6,298 nt of DNA from CSP1-5 sp964558395 (GTDB lineage Bacteria > Methylomirabilota > Methylomirabilia > Methylomirabilales > CSP1-5): contig CAZLDS010000120.1 of NCBI GenBank assembly GCA_964558395.1, positions 1 through 6,298 of the forward strand, written 5' to 3'. The notes under the pieces are model-generated. The model was not told the origin of the DNA and ran no database searches. It saw only the letters and a program-made list of their open reading frames with translations. Position numbers and translations under genes: made by a program. This document shows positions 1-5,118 of the stretch, piece after piece (positions within the stretch are counted from its first letter, which is position 1; each line of letters opens with the position of its first letter).

Positions 1-453
1 GTTCTCGCTCACCAGGGTGGTGGTCTCTGTCTGCAAGTCGCGCACGAAAACGTCCGTAGTCTCGTTGGTGTCGTTCGCCACCAGGTCGCTGGCCAAACTC
101 TGGAACGTCACGAAGCGGCCGTCGGCACTGATGGTGGGATTGTCGGAACCAGAATTACCGCCGGCGGTCCCCGCGCTGTTCTCGCTCACCAAGGTGGTGG
201 TCCCTGTCTGGAGGTCCCGCACGAAGACGTCCTGACTCCCGGTGCCGGTGTCCACGAGGTCGCTGGCCAAACTCTCGAACGCCACGAAGCGGCCGTCGGC
301 ACTGATGACGGGCGAGAAGGATGCATTATTACCGCTGTCGGTCCCCGCGCTATTGACGCTCACGAGCTCAGCAGCGTGGAGTGTCCGCGCCGCCAATAGA
401 AGACCGAGGACCCCACTGAAAAGCACGACGGTTCGCACCGCAAATCGCCACAT
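1..453 (-). CDS. Exported PD40/TolB-like beta-propeller protein (3' end outside window)
   Basis: The reading frame starts at ATG 453-451 and runs off the left edge after 151 codons without a stop. A textbook AGGAGG (complement of 459-464) lies 5 nt upstream and fixes the start. The N-terminus is a signal peptide: MWRF, a hydrophobic stretch VVLFSGVLGLLLAA, and a likely cleavage site after LHA. The mature part holds two copies of a ~58-residue repeat, each with ISADGRFVAFESLASDLV or a close variant followed by DVFVRDLQTGTTTLVS. This is the blade pattern of PD40/TolB-type propellers, so the protein is probably periplasmic or secreted; no enzymatic motif is visible in this part. It looks like a normal host gene, co-directional with the mobile element but separated from it by a terminator, so it probably marks the chromosome left of the element. 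Confidence 0.85.
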   Translation of the reverse strand, partial: MWRFAVRTVVLFSGVLGLLLAARTLHAAELVSVNSAGTDSGNNASFSPVISADGRFVAFESLASDLVDTGTGSQDVFVRDLQTGTTTLVSENSAGTAGGNSGSDNPTISADGRFVTFQSLASDLVANDTNETTDVFVRDLQTETTTLVSEN

Positions 454-609
454 GGTTTCCTCCTGGTCCTGGGGTGGCCGCCCAGACTGGAACGGCGTGG
501 CCCCTCCTGTTGCTTGGTTTTCCTGCCCGTCCCGATTCAGCGAAGTGGGGGACGAGTCAGCCCTGATGCTTCAGTAGGTTAAGAGTACGGGGTTAGATGG
601 GGTGCAGCA

Positions 610-915
610 TTACCCGCTCGACAAACAAAAACGCCCTCCCAGGCCATGCTCCGCCCGAGAAGGCGTTTGCTTTCTCTGCTGCGTCGACGGATCTCTCAGA
701 AGTGGGGTCAGGGCTTTTCTCACCCCGGTTCCATCACCGCACCTCCTGACGTGCGCTCGAGTATCCCCCACCGTCCACGATGAGTCAAGCACGATACGTT
801 TCATTTGCCATGCCGCCCCACTACCCGCCGTATCCTCAAAAAAGATGGCATCCGAGCCTGGCCAGGTGCGAAAGTAAGCCTCTTTGTCCTGGTCGCCACG
901 GTTACCGCGGCCCAT
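610..915 (-). CDS. Hypothetical small protein, last gene before the terminator; C-terminus doubtful
   Basis: The frame from ATG 915 gives 101 residues. I prefer this start over ATG 936 because GGGAGGG lies 6-7 nt upstream and because it overlaps the end of the preceding gene by 14 nt, like the other gene joins here. I recognise no domain. The first ~55 residues (MGRGNRGDQDKEAYFRTW onward) look protein-like. The second half is Arg/Gln-rich and low in pattern, and the frame runs through the terminator hairpin at 629-668 before its TAA. A real gene should stop before the terminator, so the 3' half has probably been shifted or replaced. An AGGAGG followed 7 nt later by ATG and a stop after four codons (complement of about 735-755) may be the ruined start of a further gene. 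Confidence 0.4.
   Translation of the reverse strand: MGRGNRGDQDKEAYFRTWPGSDAIFFEDTAGSGAAWQMKRIVLDSSWTVGDTRAHVRRCGDGTGVRKALTPLLRDPSTQQRKQTPSRAEHGLGGRFCLSSG
629..668 (-). terminator. Strong Rho-independent terminator
   Basis: On the minus strand, arm AAACGCCTTCTCGGGC (668-653) pairs along all 16 positions, including three G-T pairs, with GCCTGGGAGGGCGTTT (644-629). The loop is 8 nt and is followed by TTTTTGTTTG. It closes the minus-strand gene run of the element and insulates the exported-protein gene at 1-453. Confidence 0.88.
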
Positions 916-1186
916 GGTTGCCCTCCCTCTCGGCAATGACTGCCTCGATCTCCGTTTGCAGCTCCTGGGCTACTCGGTAGAGATCGCACCGCTTTTCCCA
1001 TGTAGGGGGATCCCCCGGGTCTACACCCAGCGCGGTCACGCTCGTGGGCAGAGGTGAGGGATGCCATGGGGGCAATCTGAGCAAGCGATGCAGCTCGAGG
1101 TAGTCTCCCTCCAGGTATGCATCAATCACGGCGTCCGTGATCCTGCTCCGCTGTTTATGCACCACCCGCCTACGCTTCACTGGCAT
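902..1186 (-). CDS. Small phage-type protein, paralogue of the gene just upstream
   Basis: 94 residues from ATG 1186. The start is chosen because GAGGGG lies about 10 nt upstream and because the N-terminus MPVKRRRV matches the VPTKRKRV start of the upstream gene; the longer frame to 1327 lies inside that gene. It overlaps the upstream gene by 17 nt, suggesting coupled translation. The basic N-terminal patch is followed by a helix ending in a GD dipeptide (YLEGDYLELHRLLRLPPW), then a Pro-rich linker and a C-terminal helix DLYRVAQELQTEIEAV. The family is unknown to me. The position after a small terminase gene suggests a phage structural, packaging or regulatory accessory, but no function can be read from the sequence. 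Confidence 0.72.
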   Translation of the reverse strand: MPVKRRRVVHKQRSRITDAVIDAYLEGDYLELHRLLRLPPWHPSPLPTSVTALGVDPGDPPTWEKRCDLYRVAQELQTEIEAVIAEREGNHGPR

Positions 1187-1523
1187 GTGCGCTTTCCCCT
1201 CTTTCGATCTTCGCAATCGTGGCCGCCACCGCCTTCTGAAGTGGCTTGTCCTTGCAGAGCGTGGCGTCATCCTGGATGGCCCGCAAAATCTGTAAACGCA
1301 ACTCTCGCATCTCGCAGTAATCATCAAAGCCCGCCTGGCCTTTTTCGTACTCTGGAGGAAGGTCCAGGTTGCTATGGACAGGAACGTATTTCCACGGCGG
1401 CCGCTGAAGGGTCCGATAGAACCAACGCTCGTCGCCGCGTAAAAAAGCCGCCTTCATCGCCGGAGTAACCTGGGAATCTCCCTCGCGGCGGCGGCGGGTG
1501 ACGCGCTTACGCTTAGTCGGCAC
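1170..1523 (-). CDS. Small phage-type protein, paralogue of the gene just downstream
   Basis: 117 residues from GTG 1523, which overlaps the stop of the terminase small-subunit frame and has AGGG 6 nt upstream. The earlier ATG at 1601 lies inside the terminase frame and is unlikely. It starts VPTKRKRVTRRRR, a strongly basic patch, then has FLRGDERWFYRTLQRPPW and a helical C-terminus (DYCEMRELRLQILRAI). The basic start, the GD dipeptide, the R-x-L-x-x-PPW block and the following acidic/Leu-rich helix are shared with the gene at 902-1186, so the two probably arose by tandem duplication. It ends with TAG; in the same frame only four more codons precede a TAA. Function unknown. Confidence 0.72.
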   Translation of the reverse strand: MPTKRKRVTRRRREGDSQVTPAMKAAFLRGDERWFYRTLQRPPWKYVPVHSNLDLPPEYEKGQAGFDDYCEMRELRLQILRAIQDDATLCKDKPLQKAVAATIAKIERGESAHASEA

Positions 1524-1881
1524 GACTCCCTCTCCGCTCCTCCCGGCTCTGCTTCTTCTGCGCCTCGGTCCGCGCTCCCGAAGGCCGACCATCGCGATCA
1601 CGCAACGGCTCGATGTCCAGATTCAAAGCCTTCAGCGCGTTGACCATCGCGGCTCTGCTGTCCCGCTCGATCGCGGCTGCCGGATGGATTCGCGGCTAAC
1701 CGAACCGATCCGGATTCGTCAGTCCCTCCCGGTTGAGGACAGCCCGCGCCTCCTCCATGCGGTCGAACGCCTGCATGGCCGCTTCAAGCAGCAACAATCC
1801 GCCGGGATCGTCGATCTGATACTCCTCAAGGATCTTGGCCCGCCACGATTCAGCTGCTTTACTGAGCTTCCAATTTTTCAA
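1513..1881 (-). pseudogene. P27-family phage terminase small subunit, broken by an in-frame amber codon
   Basis: The small terminase subunit binds the packaging site of phage DNA and brings in the large ATPase/nuclease subunit. From TTG 1881 (GAGG 8-9 nt upstream) the protein reads LSKAAESW, DPGGLLLLEAAMQAFDRM and LTNPDRFG, the usual core of compact P27 (Terminase_4) proteins. A TAG follows at codon 62 (1698-1696). Reading on in the same frame gives HPAAAIERDSRAAM and LKALNLDIEPLRD, the standard second half of the family, then TAA at 1515-1513. In related proteins, as I remember them, DRFG is followed by Gln before xxxHPA, so one C-to-T change (CAG to TAG) explains the break. Both halves are well preserved, so the mutation is recent or the codon is read through. 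The stop overlaps the next gene's GTG. Confidence 0.87.
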
Positions 1882-1973
1882 AAGGCATCCCTCACTTTGG
1901 TAAATTCAAACGTCGCGTGCGGTCTTCTCTCTAAACCCTTGAAAGATTTGACCTCCCCCCAACCTAAAAACAT
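1878..1973 (-). CDS. Possible 31-residue ORF just before the terminase gene
   Basis: ATG 1973 opens a short frame ending in HATFEFTKVRDAF, with its TGA overlapping the TTG start of the terminase frame. The tight overlap and the protein-like ending favour a real small gene or the tail of a lost one. Against it, there is no good ribosome site upstream of the ATG, only GTGGA directly before it. The frame also remains open upstream of the ATG, so this could be the 3' remnant of a longer gene. No family recognised. Confidence 0.25.
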   Translation of the reverse strand: MFLGWGEVKSFKGLERRPHATFEFTKVRDAF

Positions 1974-2033
1974 TCCACAGTGGCACCAAAGTTGCACCGC
2001 TTGAAAACAACCACAAATCAAGGAACGGCTCCG

Positions 2034-2255
2034 ATGGAGCGGCTACTACTCTTTATTTTTGGTGACCTCGTCGCCATCGCATTCGTCATCGCCATGGTCT
2101 TCGTCGTCACCACCATCGCGAAAAGGCGTTATGAGTCGAAAAGGACGCATGATCCGGCTTCGCGCATAGAGCGCAGTTGTCGCACTTGTCGATGCTGTGG
2201 TACCTCTGAAAAGTCAAGCCGGCTTGACATCCCGCGCACTCCATTTCTTAGGTAA
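2034..2255 (+). CDS. Possible small single-pass membrane protein on the plus strand (conflicts with a minus-strand gene)
   Basis: ATG 2034 (AAGGA 9 nt upstream) gives 73 residues: a hydrophobic segment LLLFIFGDLVAIAFVIAMVF at the N-terminus, then a basic stretch AKRRYESKR and three Cys. The codons in the membrane part favour C in third position, which speaks for coding. However, its 3' half lies antisense to the Cys-rich ORF at 2107-2244, and every neighbour is on the minus strand. The valine/isoleucine-rich part could simply be the complement of Asp/Glu-rich codons. I give it as a candidate only. Confidence 0.3.
   Translation: MERLLLFIFGDLVAIAFVIAMVFVVTTIAKRRYESKRTHDPASRIERSCRTCRCCGTSEKSSRLDIPRTPFLR
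2107..2244 (-). CDS. 45-residue Cys-rich (zinc-binding) mini-protein
   Basis: ATG 2244 to TGA 2109-2107. The protein starts MECAGCQAGLTFQRYHS and continues DKCDNCALCAKPDH, giving CxxC near the N-terminus and CxxCxxC in the middle, with His residues nearby. This spacing is typical of a small zinc finger and very unlikely to arise by chance. Function unknown; such mini zinc proteins are common in phage early regions. The ribosome site is weak. Upstream in the same frame lies ATG ACA ATG with a TAA just two codons before this start. That ATG overlaps the stop of the preceding zinc-ribbon frame, so the original gene may have started there and later gained a nonsense codon. Confidence 0.5.
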   Translation of the reverse strand: MECAGCQAGLTFQRYHSIDKCDNCALCAKPDHASFSTHNAFSRWW

Positions 2256-2273
2256 GAACGTCCCGGTACATTG

Positions 2274-2417
2274 TCATTTAGACACCTCATTCCCACACGT
2301 CTCACATCGCGTGACGGGGAGGAGCGAGAGCTAGCCGCACCGAGGACAGCGGTACACTCCGGGTCTTTGAGGAGTCACCTGGCAGCCCTGGTAGGACAAA
2401 GGATCATGTGTTCTCAC
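2274..2417 (-). pseudogene. Small zinc-ribbon protein interrupted by an in-frame amber codon
   Basis: GTG 2417 has a perfect AGGAGG 7 nt upstream (complement of 2425-2430). The frame gives 28 residues ending GVYRCPRCG, then TAG (2333-2331). Continuing in frame gives LSLLPVTRCETCGNEVSK and TGA at 2276-2274. Together the halves form CxxC, 13 residues including the TAG codon, then CxxC: a complete four-Cys zinc ribbon with the stop between the two knuckles. Without read-through the product has only half of a metal site. Function unknown; the position between the replication ATPase and other small genes suggests a phage early protein. Confidence 0.6.
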
Positions 2418-2446
2418 GGCTGTTCCTCCTGAAGCCCTGCAGCTCT

Positions 2447-2481
2447 GCAATGGTGGTCCCCTATAGGGGGACACACATTGC
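2447..2481. promoter_or_regulatory. 35-bp imperfect palindrome, operator-like or RNA hairpin
   Basis: The core CCCCTATAGGGG is a perfect 12-bp palindrome (2458-2469). It extends to GTCCCC/GGGGGAC and, past a symmetric 3-nt mismatch, to GCAATG (2447-2452) and CATTGC (2476-2481). It lies in the 109-nt gap between the replication ATPase stop and the small zinc-ribbon start, about 17 nt upstream of that gene's AGGAGG. It has no T tract, so it is not a simple terminator. A repressor site or an mRNA structure are both possible. Confidence 0.5.
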
Positions 2482-2526
2482 CGCACAGCAAGCTGAGGGT
2501 TGCAATGCTATGAAATAACTCTGACT

Positions 2527-3792
2527 TCATGGCAAAGAGTCCTTTTCTTCTAGGCCTTTAAGGCACCATTGGGCCGATTGCTTTGCAGTTTCCTGATTGC
2601 AGACCACAAGTCCGGCCTCTTTGAGGGCCTTCAGGTACGTCCTCACCTGCCTCTCCCCGAGGCCAACTTTGGTACTGATCGTCATGATCGTTATGCCCGG
2701 GTTGGCCTCGATGAGGTCCAGGATCTCGGCCTGCCTCTGTTCCTTTCTATCGCCTTGGACTTCACCCGCATACACCACGCGACCGCCGTCATACCTCGCC
2801 AGAAACCTCGGGGCCATGTCGCCATCTTTGGCTTCGGTCTCCACCTGGGCCAAGCCCCGCTTGAGCAGGGTCAGGTACACATTGCTCTCGCCCCATCCGA
2901 ATTGGGCCACGCTCCCAGCAATCATCTCCCCTTTCCGCCGTCCCTGCCCTGGCCCTTCTTTGCGCATGTGCTTTTGGATCCGAAACGTACAGTGGAAGTT
3001 CGCATGAAACTGATCCAGCACGTCGAGCAACGGCTTCACATCCGCCGCCTTGTTCGCATCTCGGGAGTGCAGCTTGTCGAAGTGTTCCAAGAAAACCAGG
3101 TCGGGCTTCCACCGGGCCAGGTGAGCATGGAGGATTTGCCGACCGTCCTTGGTGTCGAGCCGGACGCCCGCCTTGACGAGGAAACGCAAATCCTCCGCGG
3201 CAGGGATCTCTTCCGGAGCTCTGCCTGAGACCATGGCGTGGACGCGCCTATGCAGCCGCTCGATCCGATCCTCCTCTGACAGATAAAGCACCCGCCTTTT
3301 CTTGGTTGCGAAGTGACCGAGGAAAGGCGTCCCCGTGGAACAGGCGCGGGCTTCCTCGAGGCTGAACAGGCCCTTCATTGCTTTGGGCGCGGCGACGGTC
3401 CAGCCGTGATCCCCGTGCACGCGCATCCCCTCCACGTCCATCTCCAGGACGGGCGGCGTGAGCAGGAAGGCATCGACGCCCACGGTGGCGTCAACGGTGG
3501 ATCGATCTCCATTTTTTTCGATGACGAGCTTGTACAGATGCGCGAAGTCCATTCCGATGGGCGCGGACTCGGCGAGGCCTAAGAGCTGATCCGTCTCGGT
3601 AATGCCGCCGCCGAGGCGACTGAGCTCGCTCCCCGTGGTCAGGATGTCGCAGGTGCCGTGATTCTCGAATGCGGCCAGGACGGCGCTCGCAAGGAGGCGA
3701 TGCTGCGGCGAAAAATCGTGGACGGCAAGGCGCGTCCGCAGCGTCTCGGGGATCGCAGATTCGCGGAGCAAGGCTCCGAGCAGGGTCCGCAC
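2527..3792 (-). CDS. RepA-like replication ATPase (RecA fold, DnaB-type N-domain, C-terminal winged helix)
   Basis: 421 residues from GTG 3792. Residues 1-85 resemble the DnaB helicase N-terminal domain (RTLLGALLRES, HDFSPQHRLL, then ELSRLGGGITETDQ). Residues 128-310 match the AAA_25/RepA-like RecA-fold ATPases: PKAMKG, then ACSTGTPFLGHF and RVLYLSEEDRIERLHRR; Walker B-like PDLVFLEHFDKLHS (230-243); a KHMRK loop (274-278); and IAGSVAQFGWGESNVYL (291-307). Residues 353-400 form a winged helix (GITIMTISTKVGLGERQVRT). It probably acts in replicating the element. Two oddities: Walker A reads AAPKAMKG, where GxPKxxK[T/S] is expected, so Ser/Thr after K140 is Gly; and the usual residues before RTLLGALL are missing because the gene is joined to an integrase fragment. 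Strand, frame and family are firm; activity is doubtful. Confidence 0.86.
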   Translation of the reverse strand: MRTLLGALLRESAIPETLRTRLAVHDFSPQHRLLASAVLAAFENHGTCDILTTGSELSRLGGGITETDQLLGLAESAPIGMDFAHLYKLVIEKNGDRSTVDATVGVDAFLLTPPVLEMDVEGMRVHGDHGWTVAAPKAMKGLFSLEEARACSTGTPFLGHFATKKRRVLYLSEEDRIERLHRRVHAMVSGRAPEEIPAAEDLRFLVKAGVRLDTKDGRQILHAHLARWKPDLVFLEHFDKLHSRDANKAADVKPLLDVLDQFHANFHCTFRIQKHMRKEGPGQGRRKGEMIAGSVAQFGWGESNVYLTLLKRGLAQVETEAKDGDMAPRFLARYDGGRVVYAGEVQGDRKEQRQAEILDLIEANPGITIMTISTKVGLGERQVRTYLKALKEAGLVVCNQETAKQSAQWCLKGLEEKDSLP

Positions 3793-3877
3793 CCGTGCTC
3801 TGTCGAATCGCCACCCCGTTCACGTAATATTTGCACCACCAAACTTTGCAGCCCTTCGGTTGATACAGATGCCCCAT
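3791..3877 (-). pseudogene. N-terminal fragment of a tyrosine integrase
   Basis: From ATG 3877 (a second ATG sits at 3880) the frame reads MGHLYQPKGCKVWWCKYYVN and then GVAIRQSTG. This is the characteristic start of many phage tyrosine integrases, the arm-type DNA-binding segment (MGxLYxR..xWWxKYYxNGxxxRxSTG). AAAGGGGGG lies just upstream and suits the second ATG. After about 29 codons the similarity ends, and the DNA continues as the replication ATPase gene in another frame. Core-binding and catalytic domains (the R...HxxR...Y residues) are absent from the window. The fragment cannot recombine DNA, so the element cannot excise with its own enzyme. The intact ribosome site may now feed translation of the ATPase gene, whose GTG overlaps the fragment's end. 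Confidence 0.75.
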
Positions 3878-3970
3878 CATTCCCCCCTTTCACTAACGCG
3901 GTTTTAACACACCACCCATGTCAGCGGCCCTCCTTTCGTGTATAAGCATTCAGTACGATCAATGCAACGA

Positions 3971-4279
3971 TCAGCCAAAAAACTTACGGCGGCACATCTC
4001 CTGGTACAGAACCCATACGAGCCAGACTAAAAAGCCCGTATAGAACAGCGCCATCAGCATCTTGGCAAGTGTGGGATGGGCGGCTCGCCACTTGCACCAG
4101 GCGTGGTAGTCACCACGGATGAGCCACGGCGTAGGCTTATGACAAAAGCGGCATTTCGCGGGAACGGCCTTTGGGGGGAGGCCCGCAGCCATCTGCTCTT
4201 CCGTCTCTCTCGAAACCCCGCACCCTCGGCATTTGAGCCTCAGGCCTGAGTTTTCCACTCCGCACGGACACTCCCACAT
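3971..4279 (-). CDS. Zinc-ribbon protein with C-terminal membrane anchor
   Basis: 102 residues from ATG 4279, preferred over ATG 4300 because GAGAGG lies 5 nt upstream, while the earlier ATG has only AAAGG touching it. Residues 2-20 form a RanBP2-like knuckle (WxCxC...N...LxCxxC; Cys 4, 6, 17, 20). Residues 43-62 give a second site (CxxC...HxxC; Cys 43, 46, His 59, Cys 62). Residues ~72-92 are a membrane helix (MLMALFYTGFLVWLVWVLY) followed by a short basic tail. The two zinc modules are expected in the cytoplasm. Function unknown. It is a stand-alone gene with an 80-90 nt gap to the integrase fragment downstream. Confidence 0.72.
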   Translation of the reverse strand: MWECPCGVENSGLRLKCRGCGVSRETEEQMAAGLPPKAVPAKCRFCHKPTPWLIRGDYHAWCKWRAAHPTLAKMLMALFYTGFLVWLVWVLYQEMCRRKFFG

Positions 4280-4329
4280 AAGTACCTCTCCCTCTTCCAT
4301 CCTTTATGCTTACGTATGCATCTATCGTA

Positions 4330-4539
4330 TCAGGTGCCCCATGTGTATGAATGCAAGGCATGAGGATTGCAACGAGGTGCTCGATCAATGCTATAAGGCT
4401 TGCCAGAAACCCTGACACCCTCCACCCGTGCCGATTCACCGCCAATCACGGCCACGGCCACCACCCCTAATCTCTTCAGCCGCCGGTTCTCCCGCTCCAC
4501 CTGGTCCAGCCGTCGAGTTTCCATTGTTCGCTCGTTCAT
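4330..4539 (-). CDS. Small coiled-coil/membrane protein, probably degenerate
   Basis: 69 residues from ATG 4539, with AAGGGGG 5 nt upstream. Residues 8-23 are a charged helix (TRRLDQVERENRRLKR), then LGVVAVAVIG begins a membrane segment. The pattern charged coil, NRR/NRW, L/F-K, hydrophobic GVVALAVI is shared with the gene at 4897-5118. In that gene the hydrophobic part continues AAVVLMGQA, but here it breaks off into GGESARVEG and an ordinary polar tail. This copy therefore looks truncated, by deletion or frameshift, in the middle of its membrane helix. The alternative frame at 4137-4445 has a hydrophobic run but no ribosome site. Function unknown. Confidence 0.5.
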   Translation of the reverse strand: MNERTMETRRLDQVERENRRLKRLGVVAVAVIGGESARVEGVRVSGKPYSIDRAPRCNPHALHSYTWGT

Positions 4540-4549
4540 GATTTCCCCC

Positions 4550-4606
4550 TTACCGCCCCCGCTTCCGTTCCGTCAATGCCTTGATCTCCTGGCCCAAAAG
4601 TTGCAC
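4550..4606 (-). CDS. Possible 18-residue ORF or C-terminal gene remnant
   Basis: GTG 4606 to TAA 4552-4550 reads VQLLGQEIKALTERKRGR, an amphipathic, protein-like helix ending only 10 nt before the next gene's ATG. It may be a tiny gene or the tail of a gene whose start was replaced when the plus-strand gene at 4658 arrived. The ribosome site (GGATGG) is too close to the GTG to be convincing. Confidence 0.25.
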   Translation of the reverse strand: MQLLGQEIKALTERKRGR

Positions 4607-4620
4607 ACCCCATCCAGTTG

Positions 4621-4644
4621 AGTCTCGTCACGTATCCCGAGACT
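4621..4644 (+). promoter_or_regulatory. Hairpin touching the ribosome-binding site of the plus-strand gene
   Basis: AGTCTCG (4621-4627) and CGAGACT (4638-4644) form a perfect 7-bp stem with a 10-nt loop. The stem ends immediately before AGGAGG (4645-4650), which precedes ATG 4658 by 7 nt. No T tract follows, so termination is unlikely; an effect on translation or mRNA stability is possible. Confidence 0.4.
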
Positions 4645-4657
4645 AGGAGGACCCCCA

Positions 4658-4900
4658 ATGTCTGAGATTTTGGGGTTCTTGTTGATCTTGTTGTTGATCG
4701 CGTTTTTGCTTTTGTGGCATGCGCTGCGGGTCACGGGTTTGGGTTCTTCGCTTGACACGGCATTAGAGAAGGCAAGCGATCCTGAGATCCCGCTTGAAAG
4801 ACGGCTAGAGGCGCGGGTGGTATATTGGATTCTGATGGGGGTTATCCTCACTCCCGTTTTCTTTTACGTTCTGGCCGCCATCGGCTACTATTGGCGTTAA
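4658..4900 (+). CDS. Two-pass small membrane protein
   Basis: 80 residues from ATG 4658 with AGGAGG 7 nt upstream. Two membrane segments are clear: residues 4-22 (rich in Leu/Ile/Phe) and 55-77 (VYWILMGVILTPVFFYVLAA). Between them is a charged loop (DTALEKASDPEIPLERRLEA). Many leucines use TTG, unlike the CTG/CTC-rich replication gene, which hints at a separate origin. It is the one well-supported plus-strand gene inside the element. Its TAA overlaps the TAA of the convergent gene at 4897-5118, and small genes on the minus strand lie on both sides, so it looks inserted into a minus-strand run. Family and role unknown. Confidence 0.7.
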   Translation: MSEILGFLLILLLIAFLLLWHALRVTGLGSSLDTALEKASDPEIPLERRLEARVVYWILMGVILTPVFFYVLAAIGYYWR

Positions 4901-5118
4901 CTATCCACCCGCCGCACCGCCTTGACCTTCGTCCTCGCCTCGACCTCATGCGCCTTAACCTGTTCCGCCTCGACCACCTTGCTTTGTGTCGCCTGCCCCA
5001 TCAGTACCACAGCGGCGATCACGGCCAGGGCTACCACTCCCGCCTGCTTGAACCACCGGTTCTCTCGTGCTTTTGAGTTTCGGTCGGTAGCCTCCGCTTT
5101 CTTCGTCGCCTCCGTCAC
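4897..5118 (-). CDS. Small single-pass membrane protein with coiled-coil tail
   Basis: 73 residues from GTG 5118, with AGGA 8 nt upstream. The GTG overlaps the TGA of the upstream fragment as GTGA, a typical coupled-translation join. Residues 1-24 are charged, residues ~25-41 form a membrane helix (AGVVALAVIAAVVLMGQ), and the tail KVVEAEQVKAHEVEA is helical and charged. The layout (charged coil, helix, LMGQA, VEAEQ) resembles a family of small hypothetical proteins I have seen in environmental bacteria, where a longer FVLRD-type repeat domain follows. That domain is missing here, so this may be a short or truncated member. Paralogous at its N-terminal half to the gene at 4330-4539. Function unknown. 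Confidence 0.6.
   Translation of the reverse strand: MTEATKKAEATDRNSKARENRWFKQAGVVALAVIAAVVLMGQATQSKVVEAEQVKAHEVEARTKVKAVRRVDS

Noticed and set aside
1..310. CRISPR or satellite-like repeat
   Set aside because: The ~175-bp repeated blocks are in-frame coding repeats of the exported beta-propeller protein; no short repeat/spacer array exists in the window.
540..612. Left attachment site of the element
   Set aside because: I looked for a copy of the junction core (CTTAGAAGGCAG) or a tRNA 3' half near the left end and found none, so the left boundary is not located.
1498..2004. 168-codon plus-strand ORF
   Set aside because: Antisense to the terminase small subunit and its neighbours, which are supported by recognised motifs and overlapping starts.
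2569..3228. 219-codon plus-strand ORF opposite the replication ATPase
   Set aside because: It is antisense to a clearly recognisable ATPase, has no domain of its own and no ribosome site supporting it.
3491..3880. Full 129-residue frame beginning with the integrase-like segment
   Set aside because: Only the first ~29 codons resemble an integrase; the rest is the ATPase gene read in a wrong frame (Arg/Ala/Pro-rich).
4137..4445. 102-codon minus-strand ORF with a hydrophobic run
   Set aside because: TTG start without ribosome site, overlaps two better-supported genes, and its second half is the zinc-ribbon gene out of frame.
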